NCBI RefSeq assembly: GCF_018399035.1
Contig: NZ_CP073760.1
Coordinates: forward strand, 5,456,501-5,520,500
Source: Thiocapsa sp.
Lineage (GTDB): Bacteria > Pseudomonadota > Gammaproteobacteria > Chromatiales > Chromatiaceae
Reading direction: 5' to 3'
DNA: 64,000 bases
Shown one piece after another: positions 55,594 to 63,913 of the stretch. A model generated the notes under the pieces. That model made no database searches and was not told the origin of the DNA. It was given only the letters and a program-made list of their open reading frames with translations. The first letter of the stretch is position 1; each line of letters begins with the position of its first letter. Made by a program: the position numbers and the translations under genes.

Positions 55594-56355
55594 GTGCGTT
55601 TCTGCTCTCTCGGCAGCGGCAGCCGCGGTAATGCCACGCTGGTGGAAAGCGCGGGCTGCCGCGTGCTGGTGGACAACGGCCTCAGCCTACGCGAGTTGCA
55701 TCAGCGCCTGCGATCGGTGGACGTCGAGCCGGACAGCATCGATGTCCTGCTCCTAACCCATGAGCACGGCGACCATGTGAAGGGTGTCCGGTCCTTCGCA
55801 AGGCGACATCGCGCGGAGGTCTGGACGACCCCGGGTACCTGGCGGGCGGCCGGCACCCCCGAGATCCCGAGGTTGCGGCTACTCTCCGGTCAGGGGCAGT
55901 GGATGCGTATCGACGGCCTGCGTATCCGCTCCTACCCAGTCCCGCACGACGCCCGCGAACCTTGTCAGTTCCTCTTCGAGGCGGATGGACGTCGCCTGGG
56001 GATGCTGACGGATGCCGGCTGCGTGACACCCCACATGACGGAGGTTCTTCAGGATTGCGATGCGTTGATCCTGGAGCTCAACCATGATCCGGATCTGCTG
56101 CGTCGCGGCCCTTATCCGCCGAGTCTGCAGCGACGCGTCGCCGGCGACTTCGGGCATCTCAGCAACCTGCAAGCCGCCGGCCTGCTCGATGCCTTGCCGA
56201 ACCGAGCCATCGCGCAGCTCTGCGTTGCGCATGTCAGCGAGACCAACAACCATCCCGATCTCGTCCGCACAAGCATCCGCGGGGTTTGCGAGTCGCTCGC
56301 CGATCGGACTTTGATCTTTGAGCAGGATCAGGCGAGCACTTGGTGTGTGTCTTGA
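55594..56355 (+). CDS. MBL-fold metallo-hydrolase (YycJ/VicX type)
   Basis: This 253-residue metallo-beta-lactamase-fold protein starts at GTG 55594 (VRFCSLGSGSRGNATLVES). Zinc motif THEHGDHVKG near residues 55-64, a later Asp in MLTDAGCVT and His in LELNHDPDLL, ending with VAHVSETNNHP. The SLGSGSRGN start and overall pattern fit the YycJ/VicX group. It follows bamC by 12 bases and completes the dapA-bamC-MBL unit. Confidence 0.9.
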   Translation: MRFCSLGSGSRGNATLVESAGCRVLVDNGLSLRELHQRLRSVDVEPDSIDVLLLTHEHGDHVKGVRSFARRHRAEVWTTPGTWRAAGTPEIPRLRLLSGQGQWMRIDGLRIRSYPVPHDAREPCQFLFEADGRRLGMLTDAGCVTPHMTEVLQDCDALILELNHDPDLLRRGPYPPSLQRRVAGDFGHLSNLQAAGLLDALPNRAIAQLCVAHVSETNNHPDLVRTSIRGVCESLADRTLIFEQDQASTWCVS

Positions 56356-56368
56356 TCGAGGCGGGTCA

Positions 56369-59089
56369 TCATGCTCGGGGACGCTGCTCATCGGAACTCC
56401 AGAAACGCATGGTTGAGAATCGCCGTTGCCCCCACTTCCTGCCTTCGTCGAGCAGGAGCACGCTGGAGGCGACGAGCGCGGCCTTGAGCCAGTCGATGGG
56501 TTGCAGGTGAACCGTTCCGAAGATCTCCTGAGCCGTTGACCAATTCACGACCAGAACCTGGAGCGCGAGGACGGCGCCGAGTGCGAGCCAGAGTTTGCCG
56601 TTCGCGAGGAAGTGGGTGTTGAAGGCGCTGCCGTGCTCGCTGCGGGCATTGAAGACGTTGAAGAACTGAAAGAGGACGAAGGTGGTGAAGGCGAGTGTGA
56701 GGGCGTAGGCCTCGCCGTGGGTGGTCAAGGCATCCTGAAACAGCCAGAGCGTGCCGAACATCATGGTGGTGCCGTAGAGGCCGAGGAGCGCCAAGCGCTT
56801 CAGCGTGAGGATCTGAGAGTCCTGTCGGCGGGGCAGGGCCCGCATGATGCCGGGACGCGCCGGCTCGACGCCGAGGGTCATCGCGGGCGGGCCGTCCATG
56901 ATGATGTTGATCCAGAGGAGTTGGATCGCCGTGAAGGGGGTCGGAAGCCCCATCAGGGTTGCCGCCAGCACGGTCAGGATGGCGCCGATATTGGTCGAGA
57001 GCTGAAAGCGCACGAACTTCACGATGTTGTCGAAGATGACGCGCCCTTCCTCGACTGCCCGGACGATGGTCGCGAAGTTGTCGTCCATCAACACCATGGT
57101 CGCGGCCTCGCGCGTGACGGCCGTGCCCGTCAGACCCATGGCGACACCGATATCCGCAGCCTTCACCGCGGGCGCGTCGTTCACCCCGTCGCCGGTCATG
57201 GCCACGACATGGCCACGCGCCTTGAGCGCCTTCACGATCCGGACCTTGTGGGCCGGCGAGACCCGCGCGATGACGCCGATGTCCTCGATCCGCTGCCCGA
57301 GTGCGGCCTCGTCCATCGCGTCGAGCTCGGCGCCGGTGACGACCTCGCCGGTCAACCCGAGCTCGCGCCCGATGGCCTCGGCAGTGAGCTTGTGGTCGCC
57401 CGTAATCATCTTGACCTGGATGCCGGCCTGCCGACAGCGGGCGATGGCCTCGGCGGCCTCCGGGCGCGGCGGGTCCATGAGGCCGGCAAGCCCCACGAAG
57501 GTCCAGCCCTCGGCCCATCGCCACAGGTCGTCCGCGGGCTCGTAATCACGGGCCGGGATGGTCCGCCGTGCCACGGCGAGCACCCGCAGCGCTTGGCTCG
57601 CGAGGAGCTCGTTCTCGGCCTCGATACGCTCGCGGGTCGCGGCGTCGAGTGGTTGCTCGCCGTTTGCAGTCAGCCAGTGCGAGGCGCGGGCGAGCAGGAC
57701 GTCCGGCGCACCTTTGACGAACAGCTCGACCTGATCGCCGGCATGGTGAAAGGTCGCCATGAACTTGTGGGCGGAGTCGAAGGGGATCTCGGCGATCCGC
57801 GGGCGGCGCGCCTGCTCGGATTCCGGGTCGAGACCGGCCTTGCGGGCGAGAACCCAGAGGGCGCCCTCGGTGGGATCCCCGATCAACGCGCCGTCGCGCA
57901 CGCGCGATTCGTTGCAGAGCGCCATGGGACGCGCCAGGTCGATCGGATCGATCGGGTCGGTCGGCGCGCTCGGATCGTCCCGAAGAATCGCGCCCTCGGC
58001 CCCGTAGCCGTCGCCTTCGACACTGAAGCGCCCGCCTGCAAACCAGCCGGCACGCGCCGTCATCCGGTTGAGCGTGAGTGTCCCCGTCTTATCGGAACAA
58101 ATCACGGTGGTCGAGCCCAGGGTTTCGACCGCCGAGAGCTTCTTGAGGATCGCCCGGTTCTGGGCCATCCGCCACATGCCGATCGCCAGGGTCACGGTGA
58201 CGACGGCCGGCAGGCCCTCGGGGATCGCTGCCACCGCGAGCGCAACGGCGGTGATTGCGGCCTGCGTCCAGGGTAGTCCGCGTGTCAGGTCGAGGACGAA
58301 GATCAGGGTGACGATGACCCCGGCGATCGCCGCCAGCCGCTTGCCGAGCGTATCCAGCTGACGTTGCAGGGGTGTCTCGGAGTCCGGCGTCTCGGCGATC
58401 AACCCGGCCAGCCGGCCGATCTCGGTGGTCATGCCGGTGTCGACGACCAGCATCTCGGCCCGGCCGCGCGTCACCACGGTGTTCATGTAAAGCATGTTCA
58501 GGCGCTCGGCCAGCGGCGGGTCGGCTGCGTCCAATGCCTGTATGCGTTTGCCGACCGGCTGGGACTCGCCGGTCAGGGCGGCCTCGTCCACCTCCAGGTT
58601 GGGTGCCGTCAGCAGGCGCCCGTCCGCGGGCACACGATCGCCTGCCTCGAGCAGGACCAGATCGCCGGGCACCAGATCGGCCGCTTCGACCTCGCCGATC
58701 CGACCGTCGCGCCGCACGCGAGCACGGACCGCGACCATCGCTTTGAGGGTGGAGAGCGTGCGCTCGGCACGGTGCTCTTGATAGAAGCCGAGCGCCGCAT
58801 TGAGGATCACGACGATCAGGATGACCACGGCGTCTTTGAGGTCCCCGATGGTCCAGGCCAGTGCGGCCGCGAAGAGGAGCACGATCACCAGCAGGTTTCG
58901 GAACTGGTCCAGGAATCTGAGCCAGAGCGGGCGCGCCTTGGTTTCGGCGAGTGCGTTCTCGCCGTAACGGCGACGTCGCAGATCCGCCTCGGCCGTGGCG
59001 AGACCCCGAGCGGGATCCACGTCCAGCGACGCGGCGGTCTCCGCGACACCCAAGCCGTGCCACCGACGCGGATGCGTCTCGGCAGTCAT
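56369..59089 (-). CDS. P2-type cation ATPase (SERCA-like)
   Basis: 906-residue P-type ATPase. Actuator motif ALTGESQPV, the ion-site helix AAIPEGLPAVVTV, phosphorylation motif CSDKTGTLTLNRM, the nucleotide domain (KGAPDVLL) and hinge MTGDGVNDAPAVKAADIG are in order, with about ten membrane helices. The N-terminal cation-ATPase domain starts WHGLGVAETAASLDVDPARGL. It groups with bacterial Ca2+/PMR1-like pumps; Ca2+ or Mn2+ is likely. I chose ATG 59089 over the in-frame one at 59113. It converges with the MBL gene. Confidence 0.92.
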   Translation of the reverse strand: MTAETHPRRWHGLGVAETAASLDVDPARGLATAEADLRRRRYGENALAETKARPLWLRFLDQFRNLLVIVLLFAAALAWTIGDLKDAVVILIVVILNAALGFYQEHRAERTLSTLKAMVAVRARVRRDGRIGEVEAADLVPGDLVLLEAGDRVPADGRLLTAPNLEVDEAALTGESQPVGKRIQALDAADPPLAERLNMLYMNTVVTRGRAEMLVVDTGMTTEIGRLAGLIAETPDSETPLQRQLDTLGKRLAAIAGVIVTLIFVLDLTRGLPWTQAAITAVALAVAAIPEGLPAVVTVTLAIGMWRMAQNRAILKKLSAVETLGSTTVICSDKTGTLTLNRMTARAGWFAGGRFSVEGDGYGAEGAILRDDPSAPTDPIDPIDLARPMALCNESRVRDGALIGDPTEGALWVLARKAGLDPESEQARRPRIAEIPFDSAHKFMATFHHAGDQVELFVKGAPDVLLARASHWLTANGEQPLDAATRERIEAENELLASQALRVLAVARRTIPARDYEPADDLWRWAEGWTFVGLAGLMDPPRPEAAEAIARCRQAGIQVKMITGDHKLTAEAIGRELGLTGEVVTGAELDAMDEAALGQRIEDIGVIARVSPAHKVRIVKALKARGHVVAMTGDGVNDAPAVKAADIGVAMGLTGTAVTREAATMVLMDDNFATIVRAVEEGRVIFDNIVKFVRFQLSTNIGAILTVLAATLMGLPTPFTAIQLLWINIIMDGPPAMTLGVEPARPGIMRALPRRQDSQILTLKRLALLGLYGTTMMFGTLWLFQDALTTHGEAYALTLAFTTFVLFQFFNVFNARSEHGSAFNTHFLANGKLWLALGAVLALQVLVVNWSTAQEIFGTVHLQPIDWLKAALVASSVLLLDEGRKWGQRRFSTMRFWSSDEQRPRA

Positions 59090-59150
59090 CGTTATGCCTC
59101 CGGCCTCAGCCAACTGTCCGAGTCATCGGTGTTCACCCGCTTACGCGCGA

Positions 59151-59438
59151 TCAGTCGTCGGTCAGCCAACCCTGCAATGCCTCTACGAGTGCCTGGGCCT
59201 GTGCGCGGCTGGAGATGTTGAACTTCGACTGCTGTCGGTACTCGCCGCTGCGCTTCTGATAGCGACGAATCGTATATTTGTCCGGACCGTACGCCTCCTT
59301 CGCGCGATCCCAATCCTGATAGCGAAAGAGGATCGTGGTCCAACTTCCCTTGGAGAGGACGACCTTGTCGATCTCCTTGGTCGTGTCGATACCGTCTTCC
59401 GTGTAGGTCACCGTCAGATCTTCGATCCGTTCGGCCAT
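59151..59438 (-). CDS. Conserved hypothetical 95-residue protein
   Basis: A small soluble protein (MAERIEDLTVTYTEDGIDTTKEIDKVVLSKGSWTTILFRYQDWD and so on) ending in VEALQGWLTDD. It has alternating strand-like segments and one C-terminal helix; I do not recognise a named domain. AGGAGCGACC just before the ATG is a good ribosome binding site, and the composition is clearly coding. It lies 62 bases upstream of the P-type ATPase on the same strand and may be co-transcribed. Confidence 0.75.
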   Translation of the reverse strand: MAERIEDLTVTYTEDGIDTTKEIDKVVLSKGSWTTILFRYQDWDRAKEAYGPDKYTIRRYQKRSGEYRQQSKFNISSRAQAQALVEALQGWLTDD

Positions 59439-59461
59439 TCGGTCGCTCCTGTGCGAATCGG

Positions 59462-60130
59462 TCAGGGGGCTGGGTCCGCCCTCGCACCGTTGAGCGCGAG
59501 GGTCGAGACGATAAACCGGGCGTCGCGCCCGGGCGCCGATTCTCGCGCAATCCGCAGCGGCATGCGACCGTCGTCGGCGGGTTGATTGACATCGGCGCCG
59601 GCGAGGATCAGTCGCCGTACCGTCTCGAGATGCCCGTTTCGGATGGCGACATGCAGCGGCGCATCCCCGTTCGGCCCCGGTTTGTCGATCTGCGCGCCCG
59701 CATTGACGAGGAAATTCAGAGTATCGCGGTCGATCACTCCCGCCTCGACCAACGCGACCAATGCGCCCTGTGCATCGAGCTGCGCGCCTTGGTCGATGAG
59801 CATGCTGGCGACCTGAATGCGCCCGTGCTCGAGCGCGACCTCGAGCGGAGTCTTCCCCGCGGCATTCGGTGCCTTGAGATCCGCGCCGTTGCGGGCGAGC
59901 GTCCGCGCGATGGCGACGCGTCCCGCGCGCGCGGCGACGTGCAGCGGCGGGTCGCCGTGCGCATCCGGCCGATCGAGATCGCTCTTCCAGTAGATATGAC
60001 GTGAGACCTGGTCGATATCCCCGATCTCGACCGCCCGGTGCAGATTCACCGTCGGTGCGGCAGGTTCCGTGCAGCCCGGGAGCGACAGCGCTGCAATCAG
60101 CAGCAGAGTCGGAACGTAAACCTTCATCAT
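59462..60130 (-). CDS. Ankyrin-repeat lipoprotein
   Basis: 222-residue exported protein: the signal peptide ends in LSLPGC with Cys at residue 20 as lipobox. Ankyrin repeats follow: HGDPPLHVAARAGRVAIARTLARNGADLK, AGKTPLEVALEHGRIQVASMLIDQGAQLD, and NGDAPLHVAIRNGHLETVRRLILAGADVN, with a last partial repeat. The role is presumably protein binding at the envelope. Start at 60130 or 60127. Confidence 0.85.
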   Translation of the reverse strand: MMKVYVPTLLLIAALSLPGCTEPAAPTVNLHRAVEIGDIDQVSRHIYWKSDLDRPDAHGDPPLHVAARAGRVAIARTLARNGADLKAPNAAGKTPLEVALEHGRIQVASMLIDQGAQLDAQGALVALVEAGVIDRDTLNFLVNAGAQIDKPGPNGDAPLHVAIRNGHLETVRRLILAGADVNQPADDGRMPLRIARESAPGRDARFIVSTLALNGARADPAP

Positions 60131-60241
60131 GCCTGCGCTCCGGTCTCGTCGCCGCCGGGTCTTCTGTCGCGGCCGGCGGCCGCGACCCCGCAGCGCGCGA
60201 ATGGGCTGCCCGAACCGGCCGGTCGTGCTAACGTAAACACC

Positions 60242-60616
60242 ATGATCTGGAAACTCCTCCTAACCGCTGCTGTCATCTTCGGGGCCTATCTGGTCATCCG
60301 AGCCCGCATCATACGGTCTCGCGAGGCCGCCGGACTGGTGGCGCCGCGTCCACCTCTGATTCCTCCGGCGCTGATCCGTCCGCTCGCCTATGTCCTCCTC
60401 GGGATTATGTTGCTCGGGAGTTTGTCGCTTCTCGTTCGGGATTGGGATCGCGATCGGGAGATCATCCCCGTTCAGGTCGTCAATGCCAACACGGGAGAAG
60501 TCACGCTCTACGAGGTCCGCCGCGGCAGCGTCGATGGCCGGCGATTCGTGACCGCCGACGGTCGAGAGATCCGCATGGCCGATGTCGAACGCTTGGAAAT
60601 GGGCACGGACCGCTAA
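60242..60616 (+). CDS. Hypothetical membrane protein
   Basis: A 124-residue protein with two predicted membrane helices (residues about 4-20 and 47-67) and a soluble C-terminal domain (VQVVNANTGEVTLYEVRRGSVDGRRFVTADGREIRMADVERLEMG) that looks like a compact beta fold. I chose ATG 60242. It is divergent from the ankyrin gene with 111 bases between. No family recognised. Confidence 0.75.
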   Translation: MIWKLLLTAAVIFGAYLVIRARIIRSREAAGLVAPRPPLIPPALIRPLAYVLLGIMLLGSLSLLVRDWDRDREIIPVQVVNANTGEVTLYEVRRGSVDGRRFVTADGREIRMADVERLEMGTDR

Positions 60617-60734
60617 GCGTATCTCGCCGGGGCGGCGCCTTTCCCGGCCTCGGGCGATGCGATGCACCGATCGCAGAGAGGGGTGGAATCCCTCCGGCGC
60701 CCGGGACGCTGCGCGCGAAGGGCCTCCGACAGGG

Positions 60735-61178
60735 CTACTCGACCGTGATGGTGATCCGCTCCGAGACGATCGGCGGATCATGCGGAAGGTGATTTTTGTC
60801 GCCCAGGAGGATCTGCAGGGTGTGCTCGCCCGGCGGCAACGTGAGCTCGGTCTCCGTCTGACCGCCCCCGAAATGCAGGATATCGGCGCCGATCGGTTGG
60901 TCGAGCGGCGGCAGACTGTCCATGTCGACCAGCAGGTGATGATGTCCCGTGTTGGGGAGATCGGCTCCCGCCGGTGCAACCCCCATCCCCGAGAGTCCGA
61001 ATCGCACCACGAAGGTCTGCGGCATGGTTGCACCGTCCTCCGGCGCAATGATGTACGCCCGGGCCCCCTCGGGTGCCGCGGTGCGTTCGACGGCTGCGTG
61101 CGCGCCGAAGGCACCGAAGGTCAGGCCTGCCGCGATCAGCAGGGACAGTGATGCACGTTTGAACCCTCTCTTCTTCAT
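60735..61178 (-). CDS. DUF4399 periplasmic protein
   Basis: 147 residues with a cleavable signal peptide (KKRGFKRASLSLLIAAGLTF, then GAHA). The mature part reads AYIIAPEDGATMPQTFVVRFGLSGMGVAPAG, then TGHHHLLVD and PGEHTLQILLGDKNHLPHDPPIVSERITI, the DUF4399 pattern with a His-rich TGHHHLL motif that could bind metal. I chose ATG 61178, preceded by GAGGAGACG. Function unknown. Confidence 0.85.
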   Translation of the reverse strand: MKKRGFKRASLSLLIAAGLTFGAFGAHAAVERTAAPEGARAYIIAPEDGATMPQTFVVRFGLSGMGVAPAGADLPNTGHHHLLVDMDSLPPLDQPIGADILHFGGGQTETELTLPPGEHTLQILLGDKNHLPHDPPIVSERITITVE

Positions 61179-61269
61179 CGGTCGTCTCCTCTTGTGGTTC
61201 CGAACAATACTCCGAGGAGAGTCAGGAGCCCGGGCGCCGATTTCAAGCAAATCTTTGTCGCAGACGACC

Positions 61270-61371
61270 CGCCCGGCGCGGTATGTGATGCTTTTGGATG
61301 GGATCGGCCCCGGCAGACTTGACGATTGTTGGAACTGGCGCGGTTTAAAGGTTTAAAAAATGGCTCAATCT
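61270..61371 (-). repeat. TTTAAACCGCG repeat, copy C (split by the IS)
   Basis: In reverse orientation the right-module text of copies A and B recurs: GGCGCGGTATGTGATG, TTTTGGATGGGATCGGCCCC, GGCAGACTTGACGATTG and CTGGCGCGGTTTAAAG. It is followed by TTTAAAAAAT, the spacer, and then the IS1595 left inverted repeat. Beyond the IS, CTAAAAAATATGCAATATTAAACCGTG (in pieces at about 62443-62470) looks like the other side of the spacer and the start of the left module. Confidence 0.7.
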
Positions 61372-62433
61372 GCATTCCAGACAGCTAGACAATCAGCGCT
61401 GCCAAGAGCGCCGGGAGGAGCCCCTTCCCGCGCGCACGACTGTTGTGGACGAACTGAAAAAAGCTCAGGTACATCGGGAGGTGTTCCTGAGAGATCCCGC
61501 GGTGAGGGCGCAGCCAGGAGCGCAGCCAACGACCAGACGCCCTCGATGGTGTTGACGTGGACCTCATGGAAGCCATCACCGTCCTCGTCGCGGGCGTACT
61601 CTCCGCGGCTGTGGCAGACGCTGTGGTGCTCGTAACCCCATGCCGGCAAGCGGGCGTAGATGTCATACTCATCGGTGTAGAAGCGCGTCCCCTCGGCCAC
61701 GCAGGCGAGGATAATGGGTTTGATGGTCTTCTGTTGGACGTTATCCAGCATCCGCAGCACCACCTCGCCGCCGCGCTGGATCAGGCCGAGAATCGGTGGC
61801 TTCTCTTTGGCCAGGGTGCCGCGACCGCGCGCCCCCTTCAGTCGGCGCCGACGGCCTTTGCGCGCTTTTTTTACCGCCTCGGGGTTCCCTTTGTGACCGG
61901 CGACCACGTACACCTCGTCGGCCTCGACCTCGCCGTCGAGCACGGGCAAGGACTGCTTGGACTCGATGCCCTCGCGCAACTGTTGCGTCATGCGCTGGGC
62001 GTCATCCTTGTGAAGGCCCAGTTCTTGGCCGATCTGCCGGTTGGACAGGTTCAAGCCCATGAAATACAGGCATAACACCCAGGTTCGCAGTGGCTGATGA
62101 TGGCCGGCCAGAATCGTCTCGCTCAAATCATCGAACCAGCGCCCGCAGTCCTTGCAGCGGTACTTCTGCCGCTCGGGTTGCGTCGGATCCCGACCTTGCT
62201 TGTTGATCTCGGCCGAGGCGCAGTGCACGCAGCGCACCCCCTCGGGCCAACGCAGGGCACGGACGGTCTCGAAACATTTGGCGTCGTCGACGAGATTCTG
62301 GATGTTCAACATGGGGCGCACTGCCTGGCCACTTCGAAAGGGACAGTATTCTACCCCCACGGCCCGCCTCGTGCTGCATCCAGTGCTCTCCAAGGCTCCC
62401 CGCCTCGACTCTGTCGGGAACTGTCTGGAATGC
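61372..62433 (-). mobile_element. IS1595-family insertion sequence
   Basis: A 1062-bp element bounded by 13-bp perfect inverted repeats GCATTCCAGACAG (61372-61384) and CTGTCTGGAATGC (62421-62433). It encodes one transposase with a zinc-ribbon and ISXO2-like DDE domain. It is inserted in the AT-rich centre of repeat copy C. I could not find a clean target duplication. Confidence 0.8.
61385..62312 (-). pseudogene. IS1595-family transposase, 3' frameshift
   Basis: From ATG 62312 (MLNIQNLVDDAKCFETVRAL), a zinc ribbon CVHCASAEINK...YRCKDCGRWFDDLSETI is followed by a DDE-like domain (EVEADEVYVVAGHKG; FYTDEYDIYARL; HVNTIEGVW). Near 61530 one base is extra: the expected end RSWLRPHRGISQEHLPMYLS, then FFQFVHNSRARGKGLL, is in another frame and ends at 61385. 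The actual frame runs to 61365 with unrelated residues. The last acidic residue region precedes the shift, so activity is doubtful but not excluded. Confidence 0.82.
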
Positions 62434-62585
62434 ATAAAGAGGCTAAAAAATATGCAATATTAAACCGTGCATCCACCGATCCGATAGCTGTTGATGGAGC
62501 ATGAGCAGCAGGAGGAGCGCCGCCAAGCTGCGATCCGGATCTCTCCAGAACCGCCGCCCACCCGATAAAGAAACGTTGCGCTGGC

Positions 62586-62759
62586 TCACGGTGCGGCGCC
62601 CTTCTCCTTCTTGGACTCATCCGCCACCATGGCTTCGGTGGTGATCATCAAGCCGGCGATCGACGCGGCGTTTTGAAGCGCCGTGCGGGTCACCTTGGTC
62701 GGATCGATGATGCCCCTGCCCATCATGTCGCCATACTCGCCGGTGGCTGCGTTGTAGCC
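62586..62759 (-). pseudogene. groEL 3' fragment (duplicate)
   Basis: The minus strand encodes GYNAATGEYGDMMGRGIIDP, then TKVTRTALQNAASIAGLMIT and TEAMVADESKKEKGAAP before a stop. This is the C-terminal end of GroEL, about 57 residues, without the rest of the chaperonin and without the Gly-Met tail. The true groL 3' end lies at 63914-64000, so this is a partial duplicate separated by a TA module. GDMMGRGIIDP differs from the usual GDMIxxGIxDP spacing, consistent with drift. Confidence 0.85.
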
Positions 62760-62876
62760 TGGCGGTGACCTCAGGAACCGCATCGCTTGCCAACGGTGGC
62801 CGGCGGGTTCCCGCGAGCGTTGCGGTGCGTGCTTCACCGCATCCTACGAACTGCCCACTCCCGTTGACGATATGCC

Positions 62877-62893
62877 AACTGTAGTTTACAGTT
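62877..62893. promoter_or_regulatory. Palindromic operator of the 62899 TA module
   Basis: AACTGTA GTT TACAGTT: perfect 7-bp arms ending six bases before the toxin ATG (62899). In this TA family the HTH antitoxin represses its own operon, so this is the likely operator overlapping the promoter or translation start. Confidence 0.6.
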
Positions 62894-62898
62894 TGCGC

Positions 62899-63195
62899 AT
62901 GTTCGAGATCCTTAAAACCGACACCTTCGATCGCTGGTTGAGCAGCCTGCGCGACCGTCAAGCCGTCGCCAGGATCAACGCCAGGCTGCGCAACGCAACA
63001 CACGGCAACCTCGGGGATTGCGCGCCGGTCGGAGAAGGCGTCTCGGAGATGCGAATCTTCTATGGGCCGGGCTACCGGCTGTATTTCACCCGCCGGGGCG
63101 AGGCGTTGATCGTGCTGCTGTGCGGCGGAGAGAAAGCCACGCAACAGCGCGACATCGAGCGCGCCAAAGCCCTGGCCGCAACCTGGAGCGATTGA
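62899..63195 (+). CDS. RelE/HigB-type addiction module toxin
   Basis: 98 residues from ATG 62899 (MFEILKTDTFDRWLSSLRDRQAVARINARLRNATHGNLGDCAPVGEGVSEMRIFYGPGYRLYFTRRGEALIVLLCGGEKATQQRDIERAKALA). This is the pattern of the putative addiction module killer proteins in the RelE superfamily, with the conserved GVSEMRI...GPGYRLYF and LLCGGEK blocks. It is in toxin-first order, with its antitoxin three bases after the stop. It probably degrades mRNA on ribosomes. Confidence 0.88.
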   Translation: MFEILKTDTFDRWLSSLRDRQAVARINARLRNATHGNLGDCAPVGEGVSEMRIFYGPGYRLYFTRRGEALIVLLCGGEKATQQRDIERAKALAATWSD

Positions 63196-63198
63196 GTC

Positions 63199-63552
63199 AT
63201 GAGCGAGCGCGTCACCCGTTGGGACAGTGCCGACTACCTGGACACCGAGGAGGACATCCGTCTCTACCTGCAAGCCTGCATCGAAGAGGATCCGGGCGAC
63301 GGCGCGCTGATCCGCTCCGCCCTTGGCGACATCTCCCGCGCGCGCAACTTCAGCGCCCTGGCGCGCGAGGTCGGCGTGAGCCGCGAAGGGTTGCGCAAGG
63401 CGCTGGGACCGGACGGCAACCCCTCCTTTGCCCTGGTGCTCAAGATGAGCCGGGCACTGGGCCTGCACCTGACGTTGACGCCGGGGAGCGGTCATGCCGA
63501 GCCTCCCATGCCTTGCGCGACAGCACCTGGCCCCACGCCGTCCGCGCCGTGA
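63199..63552 (+). CDS. HTH addiction module antidote
   Basis: 117 residues. The family text TRWDSADYLDTEEDIRLYLQACIEED and the XRE-like HTH LAREVGVSREGLRKALGPDGNPSFALVLKMSRALGLHLTL are complete. Normal members end soon after GLxLxxxP; here about 20 extra residues (HAEPPMPCATAPGPTPSAP) run into sequence antisense to a small HTH fragment, so the 3' end may be a junction. It neutralises the upstream toxin. Confidence 0.85.
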   Translation: MSERVTRWDSADYLDTEEDIRLYLQACIEEDPGDGALIRSALGDISRARNFSALAREVGVSREGLRKALGPDGNPSFALVLKMSRALGLHLTLTPGSGHAEPPMPCATAPGPTPSAP

Positions 63553-63661
63553 TCTTGTCCACGGTACGCAGATGCACGCCAAACGTCGCCGCGATGTCCG
63601 CATTGCGCAATGTCCGCGCATCCGTGATCAGCCGCTCGTAAATGCCTGAGGTAATGGACAA
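63440..63661 (-). pseudogene. Possible HTH-containing fragment
   Basis: A 73-codon minus-strand frame reads MSITSGIYERLITDARTLRNADIAATFGVHLRTVDKITARTAWGQV, which contains a plausible helix-turn-helix, then loses protein-like character where it overlaps the antitoxin 3' end. It may be the start of a truncated gene whose rest was lost at the junction near 63490. I cannot assign a family. Confidence 0.3.
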
Positions 63662-63802
63662 ACTCGGTCCTTCTCTTGCACGTTCACGCCGTCAACGCCG
63701 CCGCTGCGGGCAAGCCCGAGGTCCGGTCTAATTCGGTGCTCAGCCGATTTCTGGCGCGTTTCTGAGGGCGCGCGCCGGGTTCTGTCGGTTCCTGGAACCG
63801 GA

Positions 63803-63834
63803 ACGACAAAGGAGCCTTGCGGCTCCTTTGTCGT
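63803..63834 (-). terminator. Probable groL terminator
   Basis: A perfect 14-bp stem ACGACAAAGGAGCC / GGCTCCTTTGTCGT with a TTGC loop lies 80 bases downstream of the groL stop. It is symmetrical and could work in both directions; a long T run is missing. Confidence 0.65.
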
Positions 63835-63913
63835 GGGTCGATCGCCTTTGCCGAGACAGGGTCCGATACGAGACGGCGCTCGCATCGGACCGGGCATCGG
63901 CTTCGCGACGGCT

